Assembly (NCBI GenBank): GCA_030627625.1
Contig: DAOURR010000012.1
Span: 1-42,336 of the forward strand
Direction of reading: 5' to 3'
Origin: UBA3103 sp002365855
GTDB lineage: Bacteria; Bacillota; Desulfotomaculia; Desulfotomaculales; Pelotomaculaceae
DNA: 42,336 nucleotides
The position numbers and the translations under genes were made by a program. The notes beneath the pieces are model-generated. The model was not told where the DNA came from. It ran no database searches and worked only from the letters and a program-made list of their open reading frames with translations. This document shows positions 16,490-24,853 of the stretch, piece by piece. Every line of letters starts with the position of its first letter. The first letter of the stretch is position 1.

Positions 16490-16592
16490 TATCTGACAAC
16501 GGACATAGCTGCCGCTAAGGCATGGCCTGCGGCGGAACGTTGGAAGTGTTCATTGAACCGGCAATCATGTTTGCAAAGTCTCTTAATGGTGG
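16490..16592 (+). pseudogene. Remnant of the 3' end of an xdhC-type gene
   Basis: Positions 16501-16592 match 14787-14879 near the end of the xdhC-like gene at about 87% (around twelve differences in 92 bases), including GGACATAGCTGCCGCT and GGAAGTGTTCATTGAACC. A one-base deletion after GCCGCT breaks the frame. It lies immediately before yqeB, so yqeB once followed a second xdhC copy. Confidence 0.88.
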
Positions 16593-16601
16593 TGAAAGAA
16601 T

Positions 16602-17447
16602 ATGAGTAAAATTGGGACGATGGTTATTATAAAAGGAGCCGACGAGCTGGCCACGGGAGTCGCTTACCGCCTTTACCAGTGTGGACTGGATGTTATTATG
16701 ACTGAAAAAAACAACCCGCTGGTGGTCAGAAGAAAAGTGGCTTTTGCCGAGGCGGTTCACGACGGTACGGTAATAGTTGGAGGAGTTAAAGCCAGCCTGG
16801 CCAGCACAATAAATCATGCCCTTGAACTATTTGATTACAGGATCATACCTGTTCTGATAGATCCCAAAGCTGAAGTTGTGAAAGAGCTTTTCCCGCAGGT
16901 AGTAGTCGATGCCAGGATGGCCAAGCGCAATCTGGGTACGACTATAGATGAAGCGCCTCTGGTGATCGGTCTGGGACCGGGCTTTGAGGCCGGGATAGAT
17001 GTTCACGCGGTTATTGAAACCTGCAGGGGGCACCGTATGGGCCGTGTTATTTACAGAGGCAGCGCAATTCCAAACACTGGAATCCCGGGAAATGTAGGCG
17101 GCTATACAGTTGAAAGACTTTTAAGGGCTCCGGTGGAAGGGGTTGTGAAGACGGTACGGTCTATCGGGGAATTGGCGGAGATAGGAGATGTAGTGGCTAC
17201 CGTGGAAGACACCCCGGTTCGCGCCCAAATAGCAGGAGTGATAAGAGGCATGATTAGAGATGGCGTCAGTGTGCCTAAAGGAACCAAAATTGGTAACATA
17301 GAGCCAGGAAAGGATGCTGAATGGGATACCATCTCTGATAAAGCCCTGGCCGTGGGCGGTGGTGTCCTGGAAGCTGTGTTCAATTTTATCGCGCTGGCGG
17401 AAAATACAATGCCTGGTGGAAAAAGTTTGATAGGGGAAATTAATTAA
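16602..17447 (+). CDS. yqeB: YqeB, selenium-dependent molybdenum hydroxylase maturation protein (EF2563 family)
   Basis: The 281-residue protein has the features of the YqeB/EF2563 family: an N-terminal KGADELATGVAYRL segment, a central VIGLGPGFEAGIDVHAVIET segment near residue 122, and a GNVGGYTVERLLRAP segment near 165. In comparative genomics this family marks genomes with selenium-dependent molybdenum hydroxylases and lies next to their enzymes. The biochemical step is not established. The cytoplasmic protein has no signal or membrane segment. The start ATG 16602 follows a GGTGAAAG site located inside the end of the xdhC remnant. It is followed by the probable yqeC remnant and mocA. Confidence 0.85.
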   Translation: MSKIGTMVIIKGADELATGVAYRLYQCGLDVIMTEKNNPLVVRRKVAFAEAVHDGTVIVGGVKASLASTINHALELFDYRIIPVLIDPKAEVVKELFPQVVVDARMAKRNLGTTIDEAPLVIGLGPGFEAGIDVHAVIETCRGHRMGRVIYRGSAIPNTGIPGNVGGYTVERLLRAPVEGVVKTVRSIGELAEIGDVVATVEDTPVRAQIAGVIRGMIRDGVSVPKGTKIGNIEPGKDAEWDTISDKALAVGGGVLEAVFNFIALAENTMPGGKSLIGEIN

Positions 17448-17466
17448 CGATGAGAATTTGTGAGGC

Positions 17467-17639
17467 TTTGGGCCTACGGATGCGGCTGAGGTGTACCGGT
17501 TGGTTAAGTTGCTTCTGGGTAAAAAAATGAAAAGGTGATATTGGGTTCAGCGGTGGGTACGAACCCTGTTATGGATATATATAAATACTGCGTCGACACA
17601 AGAGCCTTTACGGAGAATTATAAATCGACAGCAATTTAA
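17467..17639 (+). pseudogene. Probable 3' remnant of yqeC
   Basis: One frame from 17467 encodes GPTDAAEVYRLVKLLLGKK and stops at 17538. A frame shifted by one base continues from 17535 with VILGSAVGTNPVMDIYKY and stops at 17639. Joined, they read like the C-terminal part of a YqeC-type accessory protein (a regular helix followed by RVILGS and NPV). yqeC is often found between yqeB and mocA, so a decayed copy fits the position. The family call rests on my memory of the family pattern and needs a search. The rest of the 17448-17710 gap has no gene. Confidence 0.4.
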
Positions 17640-17710
17640 TAACTGTAAGCTGACTAATCTCCAGGTTTTGCTGTAAGGACTTTTGTGCCGCTGCAGGGGG
17701 TGGACTAGAT

Positions 17711-18298
17711 ATGATTTCAGCAATCATTCTGGCCGCGGGTATGTCTTCCAGAATGGGCAGCACTAAACAGTTACTCAAGTTGGGAAGTAGAACATTAATA
17801 CGAATTGTAACGGAAAATGTATTAGCTTCGTCAGTAGATGAAGTTCTGGTTGTGACAGGTTATCTGGAACACCAGGTGAGCGCCTCGATTAAAGATCTGC
17901 CCGTTAAAATCGTTTTTAATCCCTGCTACGAAAAGGGTCAGGGTACCTCTCTGGCCATGGGTGCCGGAGAAATAGATGTTAGTGCTTCTGCAATTTTAGT
18001 TTTTATGTCTGACCAGCCCTTTATCACCGCGCCATTGATAAACACGGTGATCCGGGAGTTTAACAAAAGACGCTCCCTGGCCCTTCGCCCGGTTTACGAT
18101 GGTCAACCCGGCCATCCGGTAATATTCAGATACGATTTAAACGATCAGCTAAAACAGCTGAAAGGGGATGAAGGGGCGCGGCAGGTATTGAAAAAACTTG
18201 GAAACAAGGTGGATTATTTCCCCGTGCAGGATCAGGCGGTGATTTTTGATATAGACACACCGGAAATTTATAATAGTTTAAAAGTGAAGATGAAATAA
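17711..18298 (+). CDS. mocA: MocA-type molybdopterin nucleotidyltransferase
   Basis: The 195-residue protein is a small NTP-transferase with the signature LAAGMSSRMG at residues 7-16, followed by a K that contacts the nucleotide. A FMSDQPF segment near 97-103 supplies the metal-binding aspartate, and a QPGHPV segment lies near 134. MocA joins CMP to molybdopterin for the xanthine dehydrogenase family, which uses the cytosine dinucleotide form in many bacteria. The placement after yqeB supports cofactor synthesis for the hydroxylase at 8.3-12.1 kb. A guanylyl- or other nucleotidyltransferase role cannot be excluded. The ribosome binding site GGGGGTGG is about 6 bases upstream. Confidence 0.85.
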   Translation: MISAIILAAGMSSRMGSTKQLLKLGSRTLIRIVTENVLASSVDEVLVVTGYLEHQVSASIKDLPVKIVFNPCYEKGQGTSLAMGAGEIDVSASAILVFMSDQPFITAPLINTVIREFNKRRSLALRPVYDGQPGHPVIFRYDLNDQLKQLKGDEGARQVLKKLGNKVDYFPVQDQAVIFDIDTPEIYNSLKVKMK

Positions 18299-18360
18299 AG
18301 ACATGAATTTTAAAATTTAAATAAACTTTCCCAAACCTACTCTACCTCTCTTTTTCCTTT

Positions 18361-18392
18361 GGCATGGATAGCAACAAAAAGTTATCCATGTC
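18361..18392 (+). other. Hairpin between mocA and the molybdate-type transporter
   Basis: GGCATGGATAGC at 18361-18372 pairs with GTTATCCATGTC at 18381-18392 with two wobbles around AACAAAAA. A run of seven T lies 8 bases later (18401-18407). It may be the mocA terminator or a control hairpin for the transporter operon. It does not match the ModE operator pattern as I know it. Confidence 0.5.
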
Positions 18393-18497
18393 AAGGACAC
18401 TTTTTTTAAATAATCAAGTATTTGATTTATAATAAAGGTTTCAACATCTATTGACATTGCATGATATGTTTAATTTTTAAAGAGGAGGGAATGCAAT

Positions 18498-19424
18498 TTG
18501 TATAAAGTTGTATTATCCAAATTGGCTAATAATAAAGGCTTTTCCACTGCCATACTGGTTATGTTAACCTTATTTTTAGGGACTTTGCTTATTGGATGCA
18601 CACAGAAGGAGGACCAGTCCAGCCAGGATAAAGAACAAAAGCATTTGTTGGTTTATGCGGGATCAGCCAGCAAACCACCAACTGAAGAAGCAGCTAAGAA
18701 ATTCGAAGAAAAGACAGGGATAAAGGTTGACCTGGTATTTGGTGGTTCAGGGACTGTTTTATCCCAGATGAAGCTTAATAAACAAGGTGATTTATATTTT
18801 CCCGGCTCCTCTGATTTTATGGAAATAGCCAAAAAAGAAAATTTAGTTTATCCAGATACAGAAGAACACATCATTTACCTGGTGAACGCCATAAACGTGC
18901 AAAAGGGTAATCCCAAGGATATTAAAGAATTAAAGGATCTGCTGAAACCGGGCCTGAAAGTAGCCATCGGTAATCCCGAAACCGTATGCGTAGGGCTTTA
19001 TGCCACGGAGATAGTCGATAATGCCATATCCCCTGAAGAAAAGCAAGCATTTAAACAGAATCTGATTAATTACACTGAAAGCTGCGATAAGACTGCAACG
19101 GCTGTTTCATTGAAAACAGTCGACGCTGTAATTGGTTGGAGCGTATTCCAATATTGGGATCCTGATAAGATAGAGACCGTTCCTCTGAAAGAGGATCAAA
19201 TCCAGCGTATAGGGTATATACCTATAGCGATTTCTTCATATTCACAAAATATAGAACTAGCCCAAAAATTCATTGATTTTTTAGTTTCTCAGGAAGGAAA
19301 AGCTATATTTAAACAACATAATTATTTTATAACACCAGAAGAGGCCATAGCCTATGTTGGCGAAGACAAACCTGTTGGTGGTGAGTATAAATTACTAGAG
19401 GAATGGATTAAAATTGGGTCTTAA
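18498..19424 (+). CDS. modA: Molybdate/tungstate-type ABC transporter substrate-binding lipoprotein
   Basis: The 308-residue protein has an N-terminal signal with lipobox LLIGC (C34), so it would be anchored outside the cytoplasmic membrane. The mature part begins with LLVYAGSASKPPTEEAAKKF and continues with FGGSGTVLSQM and GDLYFPGSSDFM, the anion-contacting segments of ModA-type proteins. The start is TTG 18498, with GAGGAGG 9 bases upstream; the nearby ATG 18491 meets a stop at once. The gene opens a three-gene operon with overlaps. Supply of molybdate to the hydroxylase or tungstate to AOR are both plausible. Confidence 0.85.
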   Translation: MYKVVLSKLANNKGFSTAILVMLTLFLGTLLIGCTQKEDQSSQDKEQKHLLVYAGSASKPPTEEAAKKFEEKTGIKVDLVFGGSGTVLSQMKLNKQGDLYFPGSSDFMEIAKKENLVYPDTEEHIIYLVNAINVQKGNPKDIKELKDLLKPGLKVAIGNPETVCVGLYATEIVDNAISPEEKQAFKQNLINYTESCDKTATAVSLKTVDAVIGWSVFQYWDPDKIETVPLKEDQIQRIGYIPIAISSYSQNIELAQKFIDFLVSQEGKAIFKQHNYFITPEEAIAYVGEDKPVGGEYKLLEEWIKIGS

Positions 19425-20190
19425 AAAAATATCTATATCTTTTTCTATTTTTACTTTCATATTTTACCTGATTCTAATCGTTTCATTGCTATCTTTTATA
19501 TCTAAAGATAGATTTTTTGAGATTCTGTTTTCAGAAAGAACCATGTTTTCCATTAAACTCAGTATAACTGCAGCTTCGTTTGCTGTTATACTATCTTTGT
19601 TAATTGCTTTACCTGCTGCTTATGCTCTATCGCGTTACGAATTTTCCGGCAAGAAATTCATTGATTTAGTTCTAGAGTTACCAATGATTGTATCTCCTGC
19701 AGCTTTAGGCGCGATTATTTTGTTTTTTTTTAATACCCATATGGGAACCTGGATTCAAGAAAATGTTCAGCAATTTATCTTCACTTTTTACGGGATAATA
19801 TTGGCCCAGTTTACAACAATACTGGGCATTACAATTAGAATGATTAAAAATGGCTTTGATGAAATTTCACCCAGGTATGAAAATGCTGCCAGAACACTGG
19901 GAGCAAATTCTTTTCAAGCTTTTTTTTCAGTATCTTTGCCCCTGTGCAGTAAAAGTATCATATCCGCAGTCATCTTGGCATGGGCCAAAGCTATAGGTGA
20001 ATTTGGAGCAACAATTACAATTGCAGGGACTATGGCTATGCGTACGGAGACCCTGCCTGTAGCAATATATATGAGACTTTCTGTTGCTGATATTGATGGA
20101 TCCGTAGTATTAATTACCATTTTATTGGCTATCGGCCTGCTGGTGCTATTCACCGTCCGTCAAGTTATTGGAGGAAAAGCGAGTGCTTAG
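19414..20190 (+). CDS. modB: Molybdate/tungstate-type ABC transporter permease
   Basis: The 258-residue protein has about five to six membrane segments and the EAA loop that contacts the ATPase (YENAARTLGANSFQAFF, about residues 155-171). The region IGEFGATITIAGTM near 197-210 is characteristic of ModB-type permeases. It starts at TTG 19414, inside the last codons of the binding protein gene, so translation is coupled. It moves the oxyanion across the membrane, powered by the next gene product. Confidence 0.88.
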   Translation: MGLKKISISFSIFTFIFYLILIVSLLSFISKDRFFEILFSERTMFSIKLSITAASFAVILSLLIALPAAYALSRYEFSGKKFIDLVLELPMIVSPAALGAIILFFFNTHMGTWIQENVQQFIFTFYGIILAQFTTILGITIRMIKNGFDEISPRYENAARTLGANSFQAFFSVSLPLCSKSIISAVILAWAKAIGEFGATITIAGTMAMRTETLPVAIYMRLSVADIDGSVVLITILLAIGLLVLFTVRQVIGGKASA

Positions 20191-21280
20191 AGTTAGCAAC
20201 CTTTGCATGTCTGCTGGTAATTATTCTATTGATAATATTACTTTATCTGTACCAGATGGATGTTGTCATGTGCTGCTTGGAGGTACCGGTAATGGTAAAA
20301 CATTGATTTTGGAGACAATTGCCGGGTTAAGGCCGATTAGAAGCGGCCAAATTTGGATAGAAGAATGTGATATAACCAATGAAGCACCGGAAAATAGAGC
20401 TATTAGCTATGTACCGCAGGATTTGGCCTTGTTTCCCCATTTGACTGTAGAAAAAAACATATTATATTCCCAAAGGTTCAAGAAAAGTGAAGGCAAAACT
20501 AATAATGAAATATTGCAGATTATTAAGCATTTGAATTTAGAGAATATTTTGCATAGATCAATACAAAATTTAAGCGGAGGTGAACGCCAGCGTGTAGCTT
20601 TAGCAAGAGCGTTCGCTGCTGGTAATAAAGTTTTGCTGCTGGACGAACCTTTTTCCGCCCTGCATTATACAATGAGGAGATCATTATGGGAGTTATTGTC
20701 AGCTATACAAAAAAAATATAATCTTCCCATATTACTGGTGACGCATGATTTAGAGGAGGCCTATTTTTTAGCCGATTATATCAGCGTGCTGTTTAAAGGC
20801 AAGTTATTACAGACAGGTACTAAAGAGGAGGTCTTTTCTAGTCCCAATAGTATTGAAGTTACAAAAATGACAGGTCACTACAACTATTTTATGGGCAAGG
20901 TGCTAGAAACAAAGGGTGAAGGCTGCCTGGTTGGTTTAGATAGTTTTCGGGCTAATTTTCATACAAGAAATACAAACTTTAAACCAGGAGATAAAGTGGT
21001 AATAGCAATCAAGACAAATAGCGTTGATATTATCGCTTCATGTAGTGATAATTTGCCTTATTTCTCGAACATGTTTCCCTGCCGGATAAAAGCAATACAC
21101 GATACCTGTCATTTTCAACAAATAATATTAACACCTGATAACCAAAACGATAATAAAAATGACGAAGTAATTATAGACATTTATAATAAAACAAATCCAA
21201 GTAGTTTTATGATTGGCCAGAAAGTCACCGCTTCTTTCCCAATGCCCTCTACCTTTGTTTTTGGTAAAGGTAAAAATTAA
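20183..21280 (+). CDS. Molybdate/tungstate-type ABC transporter ATP-binding protein
   Basis: The 365-residue ATPase has Walker A GGTGNGKT at residues 33-40, Q-loop VPQDLALFPH near 78, signature LSGGE near 130-134, Walker B VLLLDEPF near 152, and the switch histidine in LLVTHD near 187. About 130 C-terminal residues form a TOBE-like regulatory domain as in ModC/WtpC. The D-loop reads SALH in place of the usual SALD. GTG 20183 lies 8 bases after GGAGG and overlaps the permease gene; TTG 20168 would place the site inside the gene. Specificity (Mo or W) is not readable, so no symbol is given. Confidence 0.85.
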   Translation: MLRVSNLCMSAGNYSIDNITLSVPDGCCHVLLGGTGNGKTLILETIAGLRPIRSGQIWIEECDITNEAPENRAISYVPQDLALFPHLTVEKNILYSQRFKKSEGKTNNEILQIIKHLNLENILHRSIQNLSGGERQRVALARAFAAGNKVLLLDEPFSALHYTMRRSLWELLSAIQKKYNLPILLVTHDLEEAYFLADYISVLFKGKLLQTGTKEEVFSSPNSIEVTKMTGHYNYFMGKVLETKGEGCLVGLDSFRANFHTRNTNFKPGDKVVIAIKTNSVDIIASCSDNLPYFSNMFPCRIKAIHDTCHFQQIILTPDNQNDNKNDEVIIDIYNKTNPSSFMIGQKVTASFPMPSTFVFGKGKN

Positions 21281-21372
21281 AAAATACTATCTTTATCAGG
21301 GTAAAGGAGTTATAAGCATCTGCTTTTAAGGTGAAAGAAAATACCGGATTATTATAGGGAGGAGTGTTTTTG

Positions 21373-22377
21373 ATGAAAAAATTGGTCATTTCAATGGTCA
21401 TCGGTATTCTATTTTTTCTAATGAGTGGTTGCAGCCAGACACAGACACCCAATCAGGGATCTACTGAAATAAATATCGCAGTAGAGTATACCGATCATGC
21501 GGCGGCTTTCTATTTTGCCCAGGGTAAAAATCTTTTTCAAGACACAGAGTTTAATATTAATGACGTCAAGGTGTACGCAAGCGGAGTCGGCGTTGCCGCC
21601 GCATTCACCAAGGGAGGCTTTGATGTAAGCTATATGTGTCTGATTCCAGCCATTTACACATATGCAAATGGTGGTGTGCCGATAAAAATCATTGCCGGTA
21701 CACATAAAAACGGCTACGGGCTGGTGGTAAACTCAGATAAAATTAAAGACTTGCGCGATTTGGAGAAGAGTGGTATCAAAATTGCCAACGGGCCGCAGGG
21801 AACAGTGACAGACTTTTTACAATTGCTTTTAGTTGAGAAAGAAAATTTGAATGCAGAAAAAATCTTGGCCAATACCGTGCGTATGAACGCGGCAAAACAG
21901 CTTATGTCTTTACGTAATGGAAAAGTAGACGCTGTATTTGTCCCTGAACATTTTGCGGCGATGGCTGCATCGTTTCCCGGCATGAAGATGCTGGTCAGCA
22001 GTAATGACGTCTGGCCGGATATGCAGGGAAGCGTCCTTGTGGTAACTGAAAATTTATTAAAAACAAACCCTGAGGCTGTTAAAGAGCTGAGGGAGATCAA
22101 TGAAAAGAGCATTGATTTGATTAATGAAAACCCAGATGAAGCAGCTGAAATCGTTGCTCAGAACTTAAACATAAACCAGTCAATGGTAAAAGAAGAGACT
22201 CAAAGTCCTGAGGCCAATTTGGAAGTTACTCCGGAACTTGTCGCTGAATCAATGGCAAATCTTAAAATTACCCCTGACATTACTCAACAAGATGTACAGG
22301 CTGTTATCGACAAGATGTATGCTTTAGGATATATAACAAAACATTTTGACGCGAAGGAAATTATGGCAGTTGATTAG
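21373..22377 (+). CDS. ABC transporter substrate-binding lipoprotein, SsuA/TauA/NMT1 type, unknown ligand
   Basis: The 334-residue lipoprotein has a signal ending in MSGC (C20). Its fold is of the NMT1/SsuA type used for sulfonates, nitrate, pyrimidines and other small molecules; EYTDHAAAFYFAQGKNLF near residue 38 and the GVGVAAAFTKGGFDVSYM segment are typical. The C-terminal 50 residues form a helical region common in this family. ATG 21373 follows AGGGAGGAG by 9 bases. The ligand is unknown. The linked DUF364 protein and the neighbouring Mo genes suggest a metal, metal chelate or sulfur compound. Confidence 0.82.
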   Translation: MKKLVISMVIGILFFLMSGCSQTQTPNQGSTEINIAVEYTDHAAAFYFAQGKNLFQDTEFNINDVKVYASGVGVAAAFTKGGFDVSYMCLIPAIYTYANGGVPIKIIAGTHKNGYGLVVNSDKIKDLRDLEKSGIKIANGPQGTVTDFLQLLLVEKENLNAEKILANTVRMNAAKQLMSLRNGKVDAVFVPEHFAAMAASFPGMKMLVSSNDVWPDMQGSVLVVTENLLKTNPEAVKELREINEKSIDLINENPDEAAEIVAQNLNINQSMVKEETQSPEANLEVTPELVAESMANLKITPDITQQDVQAVIDKMYALGYITKHFDAKEIMAVD

Positions 22378-22399
22378 TGAAAAGAGTGGTTGATCTGCA

Positions 22400-23152
22400 A
22401 TGAAAAGAAAAATATCAACAGACAGCTTGTTATTTCTGTTGCCCATTTTTTTGTTCCTTGCTTTGTGGGAAATATCGGGGCATATTGCGCAAACGCCGTT
22501 ATTTCCGCCCTTTAGTAAGGTGGTTATGGAATTTTGGAATCTGCTAAGCAAGGGTATTCTTCTCAAAAGTCTGGGAGCAAGTTTGTCAAGAGTCATGGTT
22601 GGGTATTTACTGGGAATTTTGGCCGGGTTGTTTGTAGGCATCCTAATGGGGCTAAACAGGGTAGTGGAACGTAGTTTGAGTCCATTGATAAGTATGCTCT
22701 TTCCCATTCCAACATTGGGGTGGCTGCCGCTGTTAATGTTGTGGATTGGCATCAATGAGGCGCTACCGGTTACGCTAATTTTTATCTGTGCGTTTTTCCC
22801 GGTCGCTTACAATACATTAACAGGCATTAAAGGGGTAAATGGGGAGTACATTAAAGCCGCCCGTACCCTGGGGGCGTCTACCTGGTATACTCTCTGGCAT
22901 GTAATAATTCCCATGGCTTCACCCAGTATTTTTACCGGCCTGCGCTTGGAGGCAGGTATGGTCTGGCGCACAGTAATAGCGGCGGAAATGTTTGCCATAT
23001 CTACAGGTATTGGTTCACTGCTAATCAATGCCGAAACTTTGATCAGGGTAGATATTATTTTAGTTTGCTTAATACTACTGTCACTGATGTGTTCAAGTTT
23101 TGAGCGAATATTTATATGGCTGGAGCATAGAACAACAGGCGCATGGAGGTAA
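22400..23152 (+). CDS. ABC transporter permease, SsuC/TauC type
   Basis: The 250-residue protein has about six membrane segments and the EAA loop GEYIKAARTLGASTWYTLWH near residues 150-169. PIPTLGWLPLLMLWIGI near 97-113 is the usual segment of the SsuC/TauC/NrtB permeases. It lies 22 bases after the binding-protein gene and shortly overlaps the region preceding the ATPase gene, so the three form one operon. Confidence 0.87.
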   Translation: MKRKISTDSLLFLLPIFLFLALWEISGHIAQTPLFPPFSKVVMEFWNLLSKGILLKSLGASLSRVMVGYLLGILAGLFVGILMGLNRVVERSLSPLISMLFPIPTLGWLPLLMLWIGINEALPVTLIFICAFFPVAYNTLTGIKGVNGEYIKAARTLGASTWYTLWHVIIPMASPSIFTGLRLEAGMVWRTVIAAEMFAISTGIGSLLINAETLIRVDIILVCLILLSLMCSSFERIFIWLEHRTTGAWR

Positions 23153-23154
23153 AA

Positions 23155-23853
23155 ATGCCTTTTATCCGTTTGTATAACATAACAACGCCATACTGTTTAA
23201 AAAATGTGAACCTGCATATCAGGGATAATGAACTGATGGTGATTATGGGCTTTACCGGCGCGGGCAAGAGCACGTTATTGAATGTTATCGCGGGATTAAC
23301 AGAGTACCATGGAGAAGTAAACTTTGATCAAAAAAATATGAATGATACACCTACGGAAAGGCGTGATGTCGGTTATCTTCTTCAGGATATTTATCTCTTT
23401 CCTCATTTGAATACTTTCAATAATATTGCTTTTGGATTGCGCGCAGCCTCCTGCCCGCCTGACAAAATAACCAAAAAAGTTGAATCAATACTCAATCTTT
23501 TGCATATCGGCCATTTAAAAAAACGCTATCCAAAGGATTTAAGCGGTGGTGAAAAACGACGTGTTGGTTTAGCGCGTTCCCTGGTTATGGAGCCGAAAAT
23601 TTTGCTCTTGGATGAGCCGCTCGCAAGCCTTGATCCTGCCACCGCCAGAAATATCCGTAGGGAAATCAAGGCGCTCCATAGAAGGCTGAATTTAACGACC
23701 CTTTACGTTACCCACGATTTTAACGAGGCACGTGAAATGGCGGACAGAATTGTTGTCATGATCAATGGCGAGTTAAAACAACTGGGTTCAGTTCAGGATA
23801 TTTTTAATCAACCCTCGATGGCAATCCGGGAATTTATTGCTGCCGCCAATTGA
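23155..23853 (+). CDS. ABC transporter ATP-binding protein, SsuB/TauB type
   Basis: The 232-residue ATPase has Walker A GFTGAGKS at residues 32-39, Q-loop LLQDIYLFPH near 74, signature LSGGEKRR near 125, Walker B ILLLDEPLASLD near 144-155 and the switch histidine in YVTHD near 180. ATG 23155 follows GGAGGT by four bases; an in-frame ATG at 23143 lies before that site. The first gene codons follow the permease stop directly. It energises the permease at 22.4-23.2 kb. Confidence 0.88.
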   Translation: MPFIRLYNITTPYCLKNVNLHIRDNELMVIMGFTGAGKSTLLNVIAGLTEYHGEVNFDQKNMNDTPTERRDVGYLLQDIYLFPHLNTFNNIAFGLRAASCPPDKITKKVESILNLLHIGHLKKRYPKDLSGGEKRRVGLARSLVMEPKILLLDEPLASLDPATARNIRREIKALHRRLNLTTLYVTHDFNEAREMADRIVVMINGELKQLGSVQDIFNQPSMAIREFIAAAN

Positions 23854-23897
23854 ATGAGATTGAAAGAATGGTAAAAGATTTATTATTGGAGGTTTGG

Positions 23898-24665
23898 ATG
23901 ATGAAAGATAATAATACAGGCGCCTTTTTTAACCGTTTGCAAAGAGAATTTGCTCTGTTGGTCGATGAGTCCCAGCTAAGGCAGGCAGAGGTCAAAGTCA
24001 AGGCGGCATTGTTAAGCCCGGAAGACGCTCTCGGAGCCACCAAGCGCCAAGACTACGTGCTGCTGAAAGGAAAAGAGCGACTGCTTCAGGCTACCGTTAT
24101 GGGTTCCAAGGGACAAGCTTTTACCGGTGCGCAGGGTGATTTTACAGGAACGCTGGAAGATGTGCTGGCGCTGCCGCTGACAGATGATTTCCAAAGGGCT
24201 GTTTATATCGCCACTCTCAATGCAGTTGCCGGCCATACCGGAAAGGCGGATAATTGTGTTCACTGCCGCAATGAAGGACCGGAGCTATGTGCCCTTCAGG
24301 CAGTCGAATACTTTCAAAAAAACTACGGCCGTCCGCGCATACTGATGGTAGGCTATCAGCCGGCGCTGGCAGAAGCATTGCATAACGCCTTCTCTTCTGT
24401 AACTGTACTAGACCTGGACCCGGCAAATATAGATCAGACCAAAAATGGTGTACTGATTAAGAATGGCGCTGCCGGTTTGGACACATATATTGAGGCTAGT
24501 GATGTTATCTTTGCCACCGGCAGTACCATCTGCAATGCGACAATAGATACAATATTCAATGCCGTCATACCGCTCGTCCTGTTCGGTACGACCGGCGCCG
24601 GGGCTGCCGCATTGCTTGGTATAGCCCGGTTTTGCCCTGAAGCTACCTGCGGTAGATTGATTTAA
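23898..24665 (+). CDS. DUF364 (PF04016) putative heavy-metal chelation protein
   Basis: The 255-residue protein resembles the DUF4213/DUF364 family: an N-terminal enolase-N-like part, then a Rossmann-like domain (RILMVGYQPALAEAL near 150 and VTVLDLDPANI near 172), and a C-terminal GTTGAGAAALLG segment. The solved member from Desulfitobacterium led to a proposal of heavy-metal chelation; no enzyme activity is established. Three cysteines lie close together in CVHCRNEGPELC near residues 122-133. ATG 23898 or 23901 follows GGAGGT; the frame is open to 23850 without a site. It follows the ABC operon by 44 bases and is probably cotranscribed. Confidence 0.78.
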   Translation: MMKDNNTGAFFNRLQREFALLVDESQLRQAEVKVKAALLSPEDALGATKRQDYVLLKGKERLLQATVMGSKGQAFTGAQGDFTGTLEDVLALPLTDDFQRAVYIATLNAVAGHTGKADNCVHCRNEGPELCALQAVEYFQKNYGRPRILMVGYQPALAEALHNAFSSVTVLDLDPANIDQTKNGVLIKNGAAGLDTYIEASDVIFATGSTICNATIDTIFNAVIPLVLFGTTGAGAAALLGIARFCPEATCGRLI

Positions 24666-24853
24666 ATGTCCCATGTGGTCTGCTTAATATAAAGGCACTT
24701 CCAAGGAAGTTGTTTTATAAACGGCCATAAAATCAGACGCCCTTCTTTTATAAGCGCCTTTCACACAAGACATACTATCCCTGTGGTCCTATACAGGAAA
24801 AAGAACTCTGACTGTTGAATGTTTTAACATTACAGTTATACAGGGAGTTTGAA

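Noticed and set aside
18430..18497. Sigma-A promoter TTGACA before the molybdate-type operon
   Set aside because: TTGACA at about 18453 has no convincing -10 hexamer at 16-18 bases, so it is not listed as a feature.
24694..24716. Terminator after the DUF364 gene (ACTTCC with GGAAGT)
   Set aside because: The loop is only two bases, which forces a stem of three or four pairs, and the T tract is short.
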